The notes: generated by a model from the sequence alone, not told the origin. Counted from the first letter of the stretch, positions 1 through 9,045 are shown. The stretch: 64,000 bases of DNA from Odoribacter sp. (GCA_013824715.1 PNOH01000010.1:42339-106338); one strand, 5' to 3'. Translations and numbers: made by a program.

Positions 1-75
1 GAAGTCAAGATGATTTCGAAATACAATACACAACAATCCGATCACCTTAAACCTGGCCACCATGATTACGAATAA
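1..75 (+). CDS. actC: Alternative complex III subunit ActC, C-terminal end (partial)
   Basis: The first frame is open from the window edge to a TAA at 73-75 and gives the last 24 residues of a protein ending GHHDYE; the other two forward frames close within 50 bases. It overlaps the start of the ActD gene by 14 bp, as expected inside an act operon, where the NrfD-like quinol-binding subunit ActC precedes ActD. Identification rests on position and overlap, because the visible tail carries no domain. Confidence 0.6.
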   Translation, partial: EVKMISKYNTQQSDHLKPGHHDYE

Positions 76-586
76 GAAATATTTAGTCGGTGTTTTCGAC
101 AACGAGCATACGTTGGTTGATGCGTTTGAAAAGGCTTTGGCTAGCGGTGTCGTCATCGAAGAAGTTTATACACCTTATCCGATCCATGAGATATTGACCG
201 GGATGAAGAATAAGACTCGCATTACTTATGCTGCTTTTTTCTTCGGATTATTTGGAGCTGTTACTCTATTAAGTGGAATGTATTATGCTGCGGTAATTGA
301 CTGGCCCCTGCATTTTGGAGGAAAACCGTTTAATACATTTCCGTCATTCATTGTGGTTACCATAGTTGCAACAATTTTGACGATCACTCTTTTGACCTTA
401 TTTACGTTTTCGGTACGTTCTAAAATTTATCCCGGAAAAAAGGCTGATATCATTGATATACGGGCTACGGATGACAAATTCATCATTCTGCTCGATCAGG
501 ATAAAATGGGAATGGAAAAGCCGGAAGTGACTCGATTATTCCAGACAAACGGAGCGTCAGAAGTATATGAAAAAGAATCCAACTAA
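62..586 (+). CDS. actD: Alternative complex III subunit ActD (DUF3341)
   Basis: A 174-residue DUF3341 protein with a short N-terminal soluble part (LVGVFDNEHTLVDAFEKA), two hydrophobic helices at about residues 58-78 and 95-117, and a charged C-terminal domain. ActD is a membrane subunit of alternative complex III, which oxidises menaquinol and passes electrons to cytochrome c or directly to an oxidase. It overlaps the preceding actC end and is followed 19 bp later by the cytochrome subunit, so the genes are cotranscribed. Length and order match the usual actABCDEF operon. The function is known for the family. Confidence 0.9.
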   Translation: MITNKKYLVGVFDNEHTLVDAFEKALASGVVIEEVYTPYPIHEILTGMKNKTRITYAAFFFGLFGAVTLLSGMYYAAVIDWPLHFGGKPFNTFPSFIVVTIVATILTITLLTLFTFSVRSKIYPGKKADIIDIRATDDKFIILLDQDKMGMEKPEVTRLFQTNGASEVYEKESN

Positions 587-605
587 CTGAAATAAATTTG
601 ACAGA

Positions 606-1169
606 ATGAATTTGAAAAACACGATAAAATATATGTCGGTTTTGGCCCTGACGGCGCTTTTCGGATCGTGCGACCGCGACCGGAAAACCACGGGATGGGA
701 ATATTTTGACGATATGTCGCATTCACCTGCATACGAAACCTACTCGCCTAATCCGAATTTTGCCGATGGAAAAACCATGCGCAATCCGGTTGAGGGAACT
801 ATTCCGCTCGGATATCAGCCATATTTGTATGAAAAAAATGATACTGATCGCGTGCTTGCCGGAAAGGAATTGGTAAATCCATATCAGCCAACTGCTGAAA
901 ATTTGGCTCGTGGTAAACAGGTATTTGCTATTTTTTGTATGAATTGTCACGGCGACAAGGGCGATGGTAAAGGCTATTTATTTACAAGTGGCAAATATCC
1001 TTTCCCTCCCAAAAGTTTGTTGTCAGAGAATGTCAGGAAAAATCCTGAAGGTGAAATATTTCATGTGATAACAGTTGGATTTGGCGTAATGCCGCAACAT
1101 GGTTCTCAGGTTCGTCCTGATGATCGCTGGAAGGTGGCGATGTATGTGAAAGAAGTGCTGCAAAAATAG
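606..1169 (+). CDS. actE: Alternative complex III monohaem cytochrome c subunit ActE
   Basis: A 187-residue protein with a lipoprotein-type signal (hydrophobic stretch ending LFGSC, Cys22) and one c-type haem motif, CMNCH, at about residues 111-115, with a later Met-containing loop (GVMPQHG) that could give the axial ligand. ActE is the periplasmic lipid-anchored cytochrome c of the complex. It lies between actD and actF. Downstream the 110 bp gap to actF is filled with two kinds of intergenic repeat, which is odd inside an operon. Confidence 0.9.
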   Translation: MNLKNTIKYMSVLALTALFGSCDRDRKTTGWEYFDDMSHSPAYETYSPNPNFADGKTMRNPVEGTIPLGYQPYLYEKNDTDRVLAGKELVNPYQPTAENLARGKQVFAIFCMNCHGDKGDGKGYLFTSGKYPFPPKSLLSENVRKNPEGEIFHVITVGFGVMPQHGSQVRPDDRWKVAMYVKEVLQK

Positions 1170-1170
1170 C

Positions 1171-1208
1171 GATGCGGGTTACGGGTTTCGGGTTACGGGT
1201 TACGAGTT
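1171..1208 (+). repeat. Heptad repeat tract (TRCGGGT type)
   Basis: About five in-phase 7-bp units (tgcgggt, tacgggt, ttcgggt, tacgggt, tacgagt) start directly after the actE stop. The same heptad family occurs at 8945-9040 and 34364-34520, always in intergenic DNA right after a stop codon. Here no inverted arm is visible. Confidence 0.75.
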
Positions 1209-1218
1209 GTGAACAAGA

Positions 1219-1254
1219 TTATCCTTTGCCGTTTGGCTTTAGCCAACGGACATG
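1219..1254. repeat. Palindromic intergenic element (TTATCCTTTGCCGT type)
   Basis: The block TTATCCTTTGCCGT leads into a hairpin (CCGTTTGGC, loop TTTA, GCCAACGG) and ends ACGGACAT. The same flanks, with a different stem sequence, occur at 11737-11765. It sits between actE and actF. Confidence 0.7.
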
Positions 1255-1280
1255 AGATTTAAAAGTAAGACAAAAAAGAT

Positions 1281-2450
1281 ATGGACAAAATGGAAGACAA
1301 ATTAATTGTTCCCCGGAAATTTAAAAACCTGTTGTACGGGTTGATCGGCATCGGTGTGATTTCGATGGCTGCAGGATTTGTACTTGATCCTTCCCGGGCC
1401 TGGGCAAACTATTTGCTGAACAACTATTATTTTGTTTCGCTGGCCTTAGGCGCCGCTTTCTTTAGTGCCATTCAATATATTGCCCAGGCAGGCTGGTCGG
1501 CAGCATTTAAGCGGATTCCGGAAGCGATGGCCTCGTATGTTCCGGTTGCTGCTGTATTTTTTCTGTTGATGTATTTTGGGATGCATTCCTTATTTCACTG
1601 GTCGCACGAAGGAATTACCGAAACTGATAAACTGCTTGCCCACAAAGCTCCTTACCTAAATGTCCCGTTCTTTTTCATTAGGATTGTACTTTTCTTTGGC
1701 TTATGGATTGTACTGATCAGGCTTTTGCGTAAAATATCACTGAAAGAGGATGCAGAAGGCGGTATGCAACACTTCTACGATTCAGAAAAATATTCGAAGG
1801 TTATTATTTTTATTATTGCTATTAGTTTTACCCTTTTCGCCATCGATATGCTCATGTCGCTCGAACCTCACTGGTTTAGTGCCTTATTTGCTGCCAAGAG
1901 TTTTATCGCTGCTTTTTTACATGCAGCCACAGTAATTACCCTGATCGTTATCATCCTTCATAAAATTGGGCATTTGCCTATGCTAAACCGTAGCCATCTC
2001 CACGATTTTTCAAGGTATATTTTCATGCTTTCCATTGTTTGGGGTTACTTCAATTTTGTTGAATTCATGATTATCTGGTACGGTAATCTTCCTGAAGAAA
2101 CCATTTTTTACGTGAACCGCTCGCAAGGTGCTTTTGGCGTGTTGTTTTTTGTCAACATCGTTCTCAACTGGTTTATCCCATTCCTTTTCCTGATGCCGCG
2201 AATGACTTCAAGGAGCAAAGTATATATTTTGCCGGTCATCGTGATTTTGATGATTGGTCAATACACCGAACTGTATTATTACATCTGGCCGGCTGTTGTT
2301 CACGAAGCCAAATTCGGGTTGCTTGAAATTGGTACTTATCTTGGATTTTTAGGGTTGTTTTCATTGGTGGTTACCAGAACTTTATCGAAAGCCAATCTCG
2401 TTCCCAAAAACCATCCATATCTGGAAGAAAGCATTTATCATCAGTTCTGA
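1281..2450 (+). CDS. actF: Alternative complex III integral membrane subunit ActF
   Basis: A 389-residue, strongly hydrophobic protein with roughly ten predicted membrane helices spread over its length and a cytoplasmic-type charged N-terminus (MDKMEDKLIVPRKFKN). ActF is the last core subunit of alternative complex III and is related to the C-terminal part of ActC. It closes the operon here: the next gene is a peptidase, so no cytochrome oxidase genes follow directly, although they do in many genomes. ATG at 1281 and at 1290 are both possible starts. Confidence 0.88.
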   Translation: MDKMEDKLIVPRKFKNLLYGLIGIGVISMAAGFVLDPSRAWANYLLNNYYFVSLALGAAFFSAIQYIAQAGWSAAFKRIPEAMASYVPVAAVFFLLMYFGMHSLFHWSHEGITETDKLLAHKAPYLNVPFFFIRIVLFFGLWIVLIRLLRKISLKEDAEGGMQHFYDSEKYSKVIIFIIAISFTLFAIDMLMSLEPHWFSALFAAKSFIAAFLHAATVITLIVIILHKIGHLPMLNRSHLHDFSRYIFMLSIVWGYFNFVEFMIIWYGNLPEETIFYVNRSQGAFGVLFFVNIVLNWFIPFLFLMPRMTSRSKVYILPVIVILMIGQYTELYYYIWPAVVHEAKFGLLEIGTYLGFLGLFSLVVTRTLSKANLVPKNHPYLEESIYHQF

Positions 2451-2519
2451 TGTTTTCAATAGAATCATAAAAAATTCCATTAGGGATTTTGTCTATTTTT
2501 ATGTCAGAAAAAAAGTTGT

Positions 2520-3998
2520 ATGAAGCCATTCAAATATTTATCTCTCTTTCTCTTCAGCTTTATTGGATTGAATGGAAATGCTCAGAATCAGGAAAAAGAC
2601 ATCCTATCCACCTTTCACACGATTTCAAGCCACGATTTACTAAACGACGCCGCCGAATTGACTTCGGCTAAGTACGGTGGCCGATTATCCGGTTCTCCGG
2701 GATATCAGGCCGCAGCCGAATGGGTGGCTAATCAGCTTAAAAAGGCCGGAGTAAAACCCGGACTGAGTGATGGGACTTATTTGCAGTATTTTCCCAATGC
2801 GTATAGCGATGTTCTCTCAACGGGCAGTGTTATTTTGCTTGAAGGCGGGAACAATATGAGGAAAGAATATCAATTTCCGGAGGACTATTTTCCAGGGTCA
2901 AACTCAGCTTCAGGAAATGTATCCGGTGAAGTGGTTTATGTTGGATTTGGCATTTCGGCGCCCGAATTAGGTTACGACGATTATAAAAACATAGACGTAA
3001 AAGGCAAAATCCTGCTTATGGAAACCGGGTTGCCGTTTAGTGGTAAGGATTCCCTGCAAAGATGGGAGCCGTATAGTTACCATCGCTATAAATTTCAACA
3101 AGCAAAAAAAATGGGCGCTGCCGGCCTTCTTTATATTGGTAAAATTGCAAATCCCAACACTTCGTACCTCGAAGGCTTTGTTTATGCCCATATTAGTGAA
3201 ACAGTGGTGGAAGATTTGTTTAACGGAACAGGCCGAAACTATGCCGAAATCCACAATGGCATAAAAAAAGGAGTGCTGCCTAACTCATTTGCAATGAATA
3301 AAAAAGTCGAGATTTCTGCTTCGACCAAACATTTTCCGGATAGCCGCTCATGCAATGTGATTGGAATGATCGAAGGATCGGATCCGGTTCTGAAATCTGA
3401 AGCCATCATTTTGGGCGCCCACCTCGATGCTGTTGGCAGTCCGGGTTGTTTGTTTCCGGGCGCTTTAGACAACGCTTCCGGCTCAGTTGATATTCTGGCT
3501 GCCGCTAAAGCGCTGGCCGCTTCCGGGGTAAAACCTGCACGTACCGTTATATTCGTGTTTTTCGGAGGAGAGGAATGTGGCCTTTTCGGAAGTACCAAAA
3601 TGGTGGAATCGCCTGTTTGGCCAAAAGAAAAAGTGCTTTGCATGATCAACCTCGACATGGTGGGCAATGGAACCGGGTTTCATATTTCAAATGGAAAAAC
3701 TTATCCTGAATTATTTAAAACCTTTGCCGATGCCAACGAAAAATATCTTCACCGTGAATTAAACAGTTCTGAATATCGTGTCAATTATGGCAGGCCACGA
3801 ACCGATGCCGCCGTTTTCGACAAAGCCGGTTACCGAACGCTCAGTCTGGGTACTACCGTAACTGTGAAAACGGTTTATTACCATCACCCACTTGACAACA
3901 CCGATGCGTTAACTCCTGAAATTATGGAAGATGCTGCCAAATTACTCTATCTCGGAGTGCTTGGATTGGCTAATGAAAAAATGATTCGTGCAGAGTAA
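2520..3998 (+). CDS. Secreted M28-family zinc aminopeptidase with PA domain
   Basis: 492 residues: a signal peptide (about 1-21, ending NGNAQ), a PA (protease-associated) insert around residues 130-270, and an M28 catalytic domain. Zinc ligands and catalytic residues are visible: His301 and Asp303 in HLD, Asp317 in LDNASG, Glu351/Glu352 in GGEECG, Asp379 in NLDM, and a late His at 455/456 (YYHHPLDN). All five dinuclear zinc positions are present, so it should be active. It probably trims peptides in the periplasm or outside the cell. It stands alone, 70 bp after actF and on the same strand. Confidence 0.87.
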   Translation: MKPFKYLSLFLFSFIGLNGNAQNQEKDILSTFHTISSHDLLNDAAELTSAKYGGRLSGSPGYQAAAEWVANQLKKAGVKPGLSDGTYLQYFPNAYSDVLSTGSVILLEGGNNMRKEYQFPEDYFPGSNSASGNVSGEVVYVGFGISAPELGYDDYKNIDVKGKILLMETGLPFSGKDSLQRWEPYSYHRYKFQQAKKMGAAGLLYIGKIANPNTSYLEGFVYAHISETVVEDLFNGTGRNYAEIHNGIKKGVLPNSFAMNKKVEISASTKHFPDSRSCNVIGMIEGSDPVLKSEAIILGAHLDAVGSPGCLFPGALDNASGSVDILAAAKALAASGVKPARTVIFVFFGGEECGLFGSTKMVESPVWPKEKVLCMINLDMVGNGTGFHISNGKTYPELFKTFADANEKYLHRELNSSEYRVNYGRPRTDAAVFDKAGYRTLSLGTTVTVKTVYYHHPLDNTDALTPEIMEDAAKLLYLGVLGLANEKMIRAE

Positions 3999-4087
3999 AA
4001 GATCGGGTTATGGCACCGACATTTTAATGAAAGAAGTAATTTTTTTAGGTTTAGATTTAATAGCTTTACATTCTCATACTTTTCAAT

Positions 4088-4324
4088 ATGACCACCAAAG
4101 AATTAAAAAATAAAGTAATCAGGAAGATCAATCAAATTGATGACGATGAAGTCCTGAACGAAATTTACCGGATGTTGGACGATGCTAACCAGGATGAGGA
4201 GGTTTTTCAATTGTCCGGGAATCATAAGAAAGCCATTGAAGAGGCCAAAAGTCAGATAGAAAGCGGCGAATTTTTAACTAATAAACAGGTTAATCAGGAA
4301 ATCGGCAAATGGCTAAACAAGTAA
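4088..4324 (+). CDS. Antitoxin of a type II toxin-antitoxin pair
   Basis: A 78-residue, acidic, helix-rich protein (MTTKELKNKVIRKINQIDDDEVLNEI...). It lacks a ribbon-helix-helix signature I can name, but size, charge and position are those of a RelB-type antitoxin. It overlaps the start of the toxin gene by 16 bp, which implies translational coupling. The C-terminal part (SGEFLTNKQVNQEIGKWLNK) resembles toxin-wrapping tails of Bacteroidota antitoxins. Function is inferred from context. Confidence 0.7.
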   Translation: MTTKELKNKVIRKINQIDDDEVLNEIYRMLDDANQDEEVFQLSGNHKKAIEEAKSQIESGEFLTNKQVNQEIGKWLNK

Positions 4325-4614
4325 TTTGGTCGAAAAGAGCTTTCAACGACAGAAGGGCCATACTCGAATATTGGATCGATCGAAACCAATCCATGACATA
4401 CAGCAAACGTCTCAATCAGATTTTTGAAAATACCACCGAGTTAATCACTAAATTTCCCAAAATTGGAAAGAAAACAGTCGTTCCAGATATACGCATCAAA
4501 ATTGTAAAAGACTATTTCATAACATACCGTGAAACCAAGACTGTTATTGAAATCCTGACAATTTGGGATTACCGGCAAGATCCTGTTGATTTTGTTCGAA
4601 CCCTCAGGAAATAA
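4309..4614 (+). CDS. RelE/ParE-family toxin
   Basis: A 101-residue basic protein with the RelE/ParE pattern: N-terminal strand (QVIWSKRAFNDRRAILEYW), a long amphipathic helix, and a C-terminal strand pair (KDYFITYRETKTVIEILTIWDYRQDP). These proteins either cut mRNA on the ribosome or inhibit gyrase; the sequence alone does not tell which. It overlaps the antitoxin gene. The pair lies alone between two secreted hydrolase genes and looks intact. Confidence 0.85.
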   Translation: MAKQVIWSKRAFNDRRAILEYWIDRNQSMTYSKRLNQIFENTTELITKFPKIGKKTVVPDIRIKIVKDYFITYRETKTVIEILTIWDYRQDPVDFVRTLRK

Positions 4615-4674
4615 CTGAAACAAATTTGATATCCCAAACAGATTACTTTCATGAAATTCAAAAATAAATCCAAT

Positions 4675-5754
4675 ATGAAACTAAAATTTCTTTTCCTGAC
4701 AATCATTATTCTGGCTACTTTCCCTGCATTTACTCAGGATTTACAGGGCATTGGCAAAAACATAGAAGCCCTTCAAAAGAACAATGCCGGCCTCGACCAT
4801 CGGATCGATCAGCTTTCCAAACAAATTGACGACCTGATGTGGGACCAGAAAGTTGGGGATATTGCCCACGTTGACAAGCTGTATATTTACGGCCCGCCGA
4901 AGTGGAAAGAAAAAAATCCGGATGCCATGGGCGCCGGCAATCCGGTGAAATTTTGGATTTACACGTTTATTCCCAAAGGAATTGACATTCATAAGAAATA
5001 TCCCCTGATCGTATTGCCTCATGGCGGGGTTCATGCCGATTTCACAACCTATTATGCCCACATCATCCGGGAACTGGTGAGCCAGGGATATGTGGTGGTT
5101 GCACCCGAATATCGTGGCAGCACTGGTTACGGAAAAGCATTTTACGAAGCCATTGACTATGGTGGCCTCGAAACCGAAGATGTTTACGCCAGTCGTAACT
5201 ATATGATTGAGAACTTTGAATTTGTAGATCAGGACAGAGTTGGACTGGTAGGTTGGAGCCATGGAGGATTGATTACCCTGATGAATATTTTCGATCACCC
5301 CGATGATTTTCGGTGTGCGTTTGCAGGTGTGCCTGTGAGTGATCTGATCGCCCGAATGGGTTATTACGACCAGGGTTATCGCGCTCAGTTTGAGGCCGAT
5401 TACCACATTGGCCAAACTGCGAATCAGAATGTAGCCGAATACAGGCGGCGGTCACCGGTCTGGAATGTCGAAAAAATGAAATCAACTCCGCTGTTGATTC
5501 ATACCAATACGAACGACGATGATGTTAATGTTCTGGAAGTTGAACAATTGATCAGGGCGTTGAAGGCTGAAGGAAAAAAATTTGAGTATGAAATTTTTCA
5601 GGATGCCCCGGGCGGACATTCCTTCGACCGGATAGACTCCAAAACAGCACAGGAAATCAGGGTTAAAATACACGGCTTTCTGGCCAAACATCTGAAACCT
5701 GAAAAGCCAATCAGAAACCTTCAGGATTTGCGGAAGGCCGCATATAAATTTTAG
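4675..5754 (+). CDS. Secreted alpha/beta hydrolase of the S9 (prolyl oligopeptidase) family
   Basis: About 359 residues from the ATG at 4675; an upstream in-frame ATG at 4651 would add eight residues before the signal peptide (MKLKFLFLTIIILATFPAFT). After a short coiled-coil-like stretch, the catalytic domain shows the nucleophile elbow GWSHGG, an acidic cluster TNTNDDD and the catalytic His in GGHSFDR, so the Ser-Asp-His triad is complete. The N-terminal beta-propeller of classic prolyl oligopeptidases is missing, so this is a catalytic-domain-only form. It is probably a peptidase or esterase of the periplasm. It converges with the next gene at a 7 bp gap. Confidence 0.82.
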   Translation: MKLKFLFLTIIILATFPAFTQDLQGIGKNIEALQKNNAGLDHRIDQLSKQIDDLMWDQKVGDIAHVDKLYIYGPPKWKEKNPDAMGAGNPVKFWIYTFIPKGIDIHKKYPLIVLPHGGVHADFTTYYAHIIRELVSQGYVVVAPEYRGSTGYGKAFYEAIDYGGLETEDVYASRNYMIENFEFVDQDRVGLVGWSHGGLITLMNIFDHPDDFRCAFAGVPVSDLIARMGYYDQGYRAQFEADYHIGQTANQNVAEYRRRSPVWNVEKMKSTPLLIHTNTNDDDVNVLEVEQLIRALKAEGKKFEYEIFQDAPGGHSFDRIDSKTAQEIRVKIHGFLAKHLKPEKPIRNLQDLRKAAYKF

Positions 5755-5761
5755 AAATTAT

Positions 5762-6844
5762 TTATTTGTACCCAATCGCGGCATAGCCAACCCAGTGATG
5801 AAGGGTAGCAACTGCTGTTTTACCCATATTCAGATCATCAACGGGCAAAGGTTTTTGGGCAATGCTTGTCGAATATCCCATTTTTATTCCCTGAAGTTTT
5901 TTCCTTCCGGTGATTTCGTTCAGGTACATTCCGGTCAGTAAGCCGAATGGCACACTGTAACGCCCGCACCACGGCCATTGGTATTCGCGCCAGTTTCCGG
6001 GCTGTACGGTAAAATCGAAAAACTTTTTGATACTTGTAGTATCAAGCGAAGGAAGTAATGAATTTCGGATTATTTCATTTTCGTGCTTCACCGCTTTTTC
6101 ATATCCCGACTCGTCGCAACCATAAGTAGCGTAATTCTTTCCGCCCCATTCCTCATCACCGTAATGTACGGCATCGTTCGAAATTACCAAGGCAATATCC
6201 CTGCCCCACTTTAGTTTATTTTCCTTCATGACCTTAAGAATAGTCTTTGCCAATTCCATTGAATATTTCTCCATCAAATCGAAATTCATTGCAGGAATCA
6301 GGATCGGAACAACCTGAACATCGCGGTTATAATGCTGAAGGAAAGGTACAATGGCTTCTACGGAATGTTCGGCCTGCTGCAAGCTGTCGTGAATGATGTA
6401 ATCATTTTTGTGAAGATTTTTAATGATTTCGTTGCGCAGAGGAGAAATCTTCATGTTTCCAGAAGGCTCTTTCCATTCATCGAAATTGTCGAATACCAGT
6501 TTTTGCTCCACTCCGAATTTCTTTGCTTTATGTGCAACGCCAAAAATGATGATGGTTTTCGCCTTGATAAACGGGATTACACTCTCGTACAAAAATCCGG
6601 CATAAGTATAGTCATCGTGTGGGCAAATTGCCATCCTGAATGCAGTATTTTCATCCAGTATGTTCAGTCTGTTTACTGAATCAATGGATGCTCCGTAAGT
6701 CCGGTCAATTCTTTTAATGATTGAATCCATTTGCCAGGCACGGGTAGCAAAACCAACAGTATCAACAGGCAGCCTTACTTTTTTCTGTGCATCCAAATGA
6801 AGGTAAAACAAAAATATTATTGAAAATAAAATCAGCTTCTTCAT
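5762..6844 (-). CDS. Memo-like protein (AmmeMemoRadiSam system protein B family), secreted
   Basis: 360 residues with an N-terminal signal peptide (MKKLILFSIIFLFYLHLDAQ). The family's metal-site motifs are visible: PHDDYTYAG, AEHSVEA and NDAVHYG, with a later WCGRYS segment. Memo proteins are related to LigB-type dioxygenases, and bacterial copies often occur with an AMMECR1 protein and a radical SAM enzyme. Here those partners are not adjacent, although a different radical SAM gene lies 900 bp away on the other strand. Substrate unknown. The signal peptide is notable, since most family members are cytoplasmic. Confidence 0.8.
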   Translation of the reverse strand: MKKLILFSIIFLFYLHLDAQKKVRLPVDTVGFATRAWQMDSIIKRIDRTYGASIDSVNRLNILDENTAFRMAICPHDDYTYAGFLYESVIPFIKAKTIIIFGVAHKAKKFGVEQKLVFDNFDEWKEPSGNMKISPLRNEIIKNLHKNDYIIHDSLQQAEHSVEAIVPFLQHYNRDVQVVPILIPAMNFDLMEKYSMELAKTILKVMKENKLKWGRDIALVISNDAVHYGDEEWGGKNYATYGCDESGYEKAVKHENEIIRNSLLPSLDTTSIKKFFDFTVQPGNWREYQWPWCGRYSVPFGLLTGMYLNEITGRKKLQGIKMGYSTSIAQKPLPVDDLNMGKTAVATLHHWVGYAAIGYK

Positions 6845-6888
6845 AACAATTGCTAAATTGGGAACTCAAAGATAAAACTATATCCTTT

Positions 6889-7320
6889 ATGCCCTCACGC
6901 GATTACCTGATCCGTCAATTCGAAGAAATGGGATATTTTCTGGCTGTTTTGATTCAGCGAATATTAAAACTTAAAGTAGAAAATCAACAGGAACAGATGG
7001 AGACTGTTGTCCGTGAGGAGCTGATTAAGGAATTGAAACTGGATATCGAACAGATTGTTATGCTCGAAAATGAGGAGTTTTTATCGCTGGTTCAAGCGAA
7101 TTTTACTTCTGACGATCAGTTGGAAAAACTGGCCGAGATTCTGATGGTTCTTGGTCAGGAAATCGGACATTCGTTTACATTGACCAAAGCGAATTACCTT
7201 CGGAAATCACTGTTTCTGTATAAACATCTTCAGGATTCAAGCGCCAATTTTTCGTATGAGCGAAAAGTCAAAATTGAAGAACTTCAGGAATTGATTGAAC
7301 GTATTGGACTGAAGGATTAG
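6889..7320 (+). CDS. Hypothetical helical protein
   Basis: 143 residues from the ATG at 6889, which is preferred because the upstream ATG at 6850 lies only 6 bp from the divergent gene start. The protein begins PSRDYLIRQFEEMGYFLAVLIQRIL, resembling the N-terminus of the DUF6483-type proteins found next to other genes of unknown role, and is helical throughout with heptad-like Leu spacing. No enzyme motif is seen. It is followed 44 bp later by another small helical protein and then by the sulfatase maturase; all three may form one operon. Confidence 0.6.
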   Translation: MPSRDYLIRQFEEMGYFLAVLIQRILKLKVENQQEQMETVVREELIKELKLDIEQIVMLENEEFLSLVQANFTSDDQLEKLAEILMVLGQEIGHSFTLTKANYLRKSLFLYKHLQDSSANFSYERKVKIEELQELIERIGLKD

Positions 7321-7364
7321 CATTCCGTACTTATTAAAACTTTAAATCATTAATCACCTTTACC

Positions 7365-7712
7365 ATGAATTTTGAATTTTCAAAAGCAGACAAAAAACTG
7401 GTCAGACAAATCATTGAAACTGGCTTGCAAAGGGAATTTGCCAATGGACTAGTGAAAATGGGAAAGATTATCAAGGATTGGGAATTGAAGGGAACATCCA
7501 GCCAGGATGCGTATTACAAGCTTTTCAAAGCCTTGAAAAATTTTGACAAACATATTGCCCGCCGATATGATAAACTTACGGGTTCACAATATAAGTTGAT
7601 TGTCGCATCTCAGTTATATGATGAGGTTATTGGTGAAGACGATCTGAACGGTTTGTCGGACGAAGCAAAGTCGGAAATTATCAGTACCAGTCAAATATTT
7701 CGGGAATTGTAG
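7365..7712 (+). CDS. Hypothetical small helical protein
   Basis: 115 residues, Lys- and Leu-rich, mostly helical (MNFEFSKADKKLVRQIIETGL...). I do not recognise a family. It is only 17 bp upstream of the anaerobic sulfatase maturase gene and on the same strand, so it is probably cotranscribed with it. There is no signal peptide, membrane helix or metal motif. Confidence 0.6.
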   Translation: MNFEFSKADKKLVRQIIETGLQREFANGLVKMGKIIKDWELKGTSSQDAYYKLFKALKNFDKHIARRYDKLTGSQYKLIVASQLYDEVIGEDDLNGLSDEAKSEIISTSQIFREL

Positions 7713-7729
7713 TTTTTTACTCTCATTTT

Positions 7730-8935
7730 ATGGCCAGGCACCGTCCTTTAAATTCTGTTTTGATCAAACCCGCCGGTCCGGATTGTAATCTGGATTGCAC
7801 CTACTGTTTTTACCTCGAAAAATCCTCGCTTTTTCACCAAACACCGGTGCACCGGATGAGTCCTGAAATTCAGGAAGAGCTAATCCGGCAGGTCATGCAG
7901 CAATCGGGCGATAACATTTCACTGGCGTGGCAGGGTGGTGAACCCACCCTGATGGGACTTGACTTTTACAAACGCGCCATCGAACTGGAAAAGAAATACG
8001 GGCACAATCAAATGGTGGGCAACGGACTACAAACCAATGGCCTGTTGCTCGATAAAAACTGGGCAGCATTCCTGAAAGAATACGACTGGCTGGTAGGTAT
8101 TTCGCTCGATGGGCCCGAACACATCCATAATCGGTACCGCTTCGATAAAGGACAAAAAGGAACACACAAACGCGTGGAGGAAAATGCCATCATGCTTCAG
8201 CAGGAAGGAGTTGCGGCCAATGCCATGTGCTGCCTGACTTCATATTCGGTTCAATTTCCTGATGAGTTGTATGCTTATTACAAAAGTCTGGGCTATGCGT
8301 TTATGCAATTTATCCCGATTGTGGAAACCGATAAAAACGATCCGGCCAAAGCAGCTCCTTTCTCTGTTTCGGCTGAAGATTACGGTAAATTCCTGATCCG
8401 AATGTTCGATTTGTGGATGGCCGATTTTGTGGATGGTGTTCCAACCACATCCATTCGCCATTTCGAATCAGTTTTTCATGCGTATGTGGGCATGGAAGCG
8501 CCCGAATGTACCATGATGAAGGAATGCGGCCCTTACGTAGTGGTTGAACACAATGGCAATGTATATAGTTGCGATTTCTTTGTGGAACCCAAATGGAAAC
8601 TGGGCAACATCATGCACGATCGGATCATTAATATGCTGAACACCAAAACTCAACAGACTTTTGGAGCAGCAAAGGCAGTTTTGCCGCGCGAATGCCGACA
8701 ATGTAGCTGGTTGCGCAATTGTTACGGAGGTTGCACCAAAGACCGCATCAAAGACCCGGAAGATCACCGCAAACCGAGATTTTGTTGCTCCTATAAAATG
8801 TTCTTTAAACATGCTGACCCAACCCTGAAACAAATGGCTACTCAATGGAAAGAACAGCAGGCCATACAACAGGTTAAGCAGCAAACGGGCGGTGTGTACA
8901 ATGCGTTTGATGATTTTATAGGGAAGCATTATTAG
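7730..8935 (+). CDS. Anaerobic sulfatase-maturating radical SAM enzyme (anSME)
   Basis: 401 residues. The radical SAM cluster motif CNLDCTYC appears near residue 19-26, and the C-terminal SPASM-type region carries many cysteines (CTMMKECG, CDFF, CRQCSWLRNCYGGC, CC) for two further [4Fe-4S] clusters. These enzymes turn the active-site Cys or Ser of sulfatases into formylglycine without oxygen. The sulfatase at 44675-46363 has the Cys-type motif CAPVR and is a plausible client, though 37 kb away. The enzyme acts in the cytoplasm before the sulfatase is exported. Confidence 0.92.
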   Translation: MARHRPLNSVLIKPAGPDCNLDCTYCFYLEKSSLFHQTPVHRMSPEIQEELIRQVMQQSGDNISLAWQGGEPTLMGLDFYKRAIELEKKYGHNQMVGNGLQTNGLLLDKNWAAFLKEYDWLVGISLDGPEHIHNRYRFDKGQKGTHKRVEENAIMLQQEGVAANAMCCLTSYSVQFPDELYAYYKSLGYAFMQFIPIVETDKNDPAKAAPFSVSAEDYGKFLIRMFDLWMADFVDGVPTTSIRHFESVFHAYVGMEAPECTMMKECGPYVVVEHNGNVYSCDFFVEPKWKLGNIMHDRIINMLNTKTQQTFGAAKAVLPRECRQCSWLRNCYGGCTKDRIKDPEDHRKPRFCCSYKMFFKHADPTLKQMATQWKEQQAIQQVKQQTGGVYNAFDDFIGKHY

Positions 8936-8944
8936 TGCTGAAAT

Positions 8945-9040
8945 TAATGTTGCGGGTTGCGTGGTGCGGGTTACGGGTTTTGAATCACGCAACACGAAAC
9001 GCGAAACGCGAAAATGGAATTTGGAATCTGAAACTTGGAA
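8945..9040 (+). repeat. Heptad repeat tract with inverted second half
   Basis: Seven-bp units of the TGCGGGT family (ttgcgggt, tgcgtgg, tgcgggt, tacgggt) are followed by a mirror-strand half (cacgcaa, cacgaaa, cgcgaaa, cgcgaaa) and by weaker units (tggaatt, tggaatc). It fills the gap between the maturase stop and the YjbQ start and could fold as a long hairpin. An ORF reading through it gives a spurious N-terminal extension of YjbQ. Confidence 0.75.
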
Positions 9041-9045
9041 CTCTT

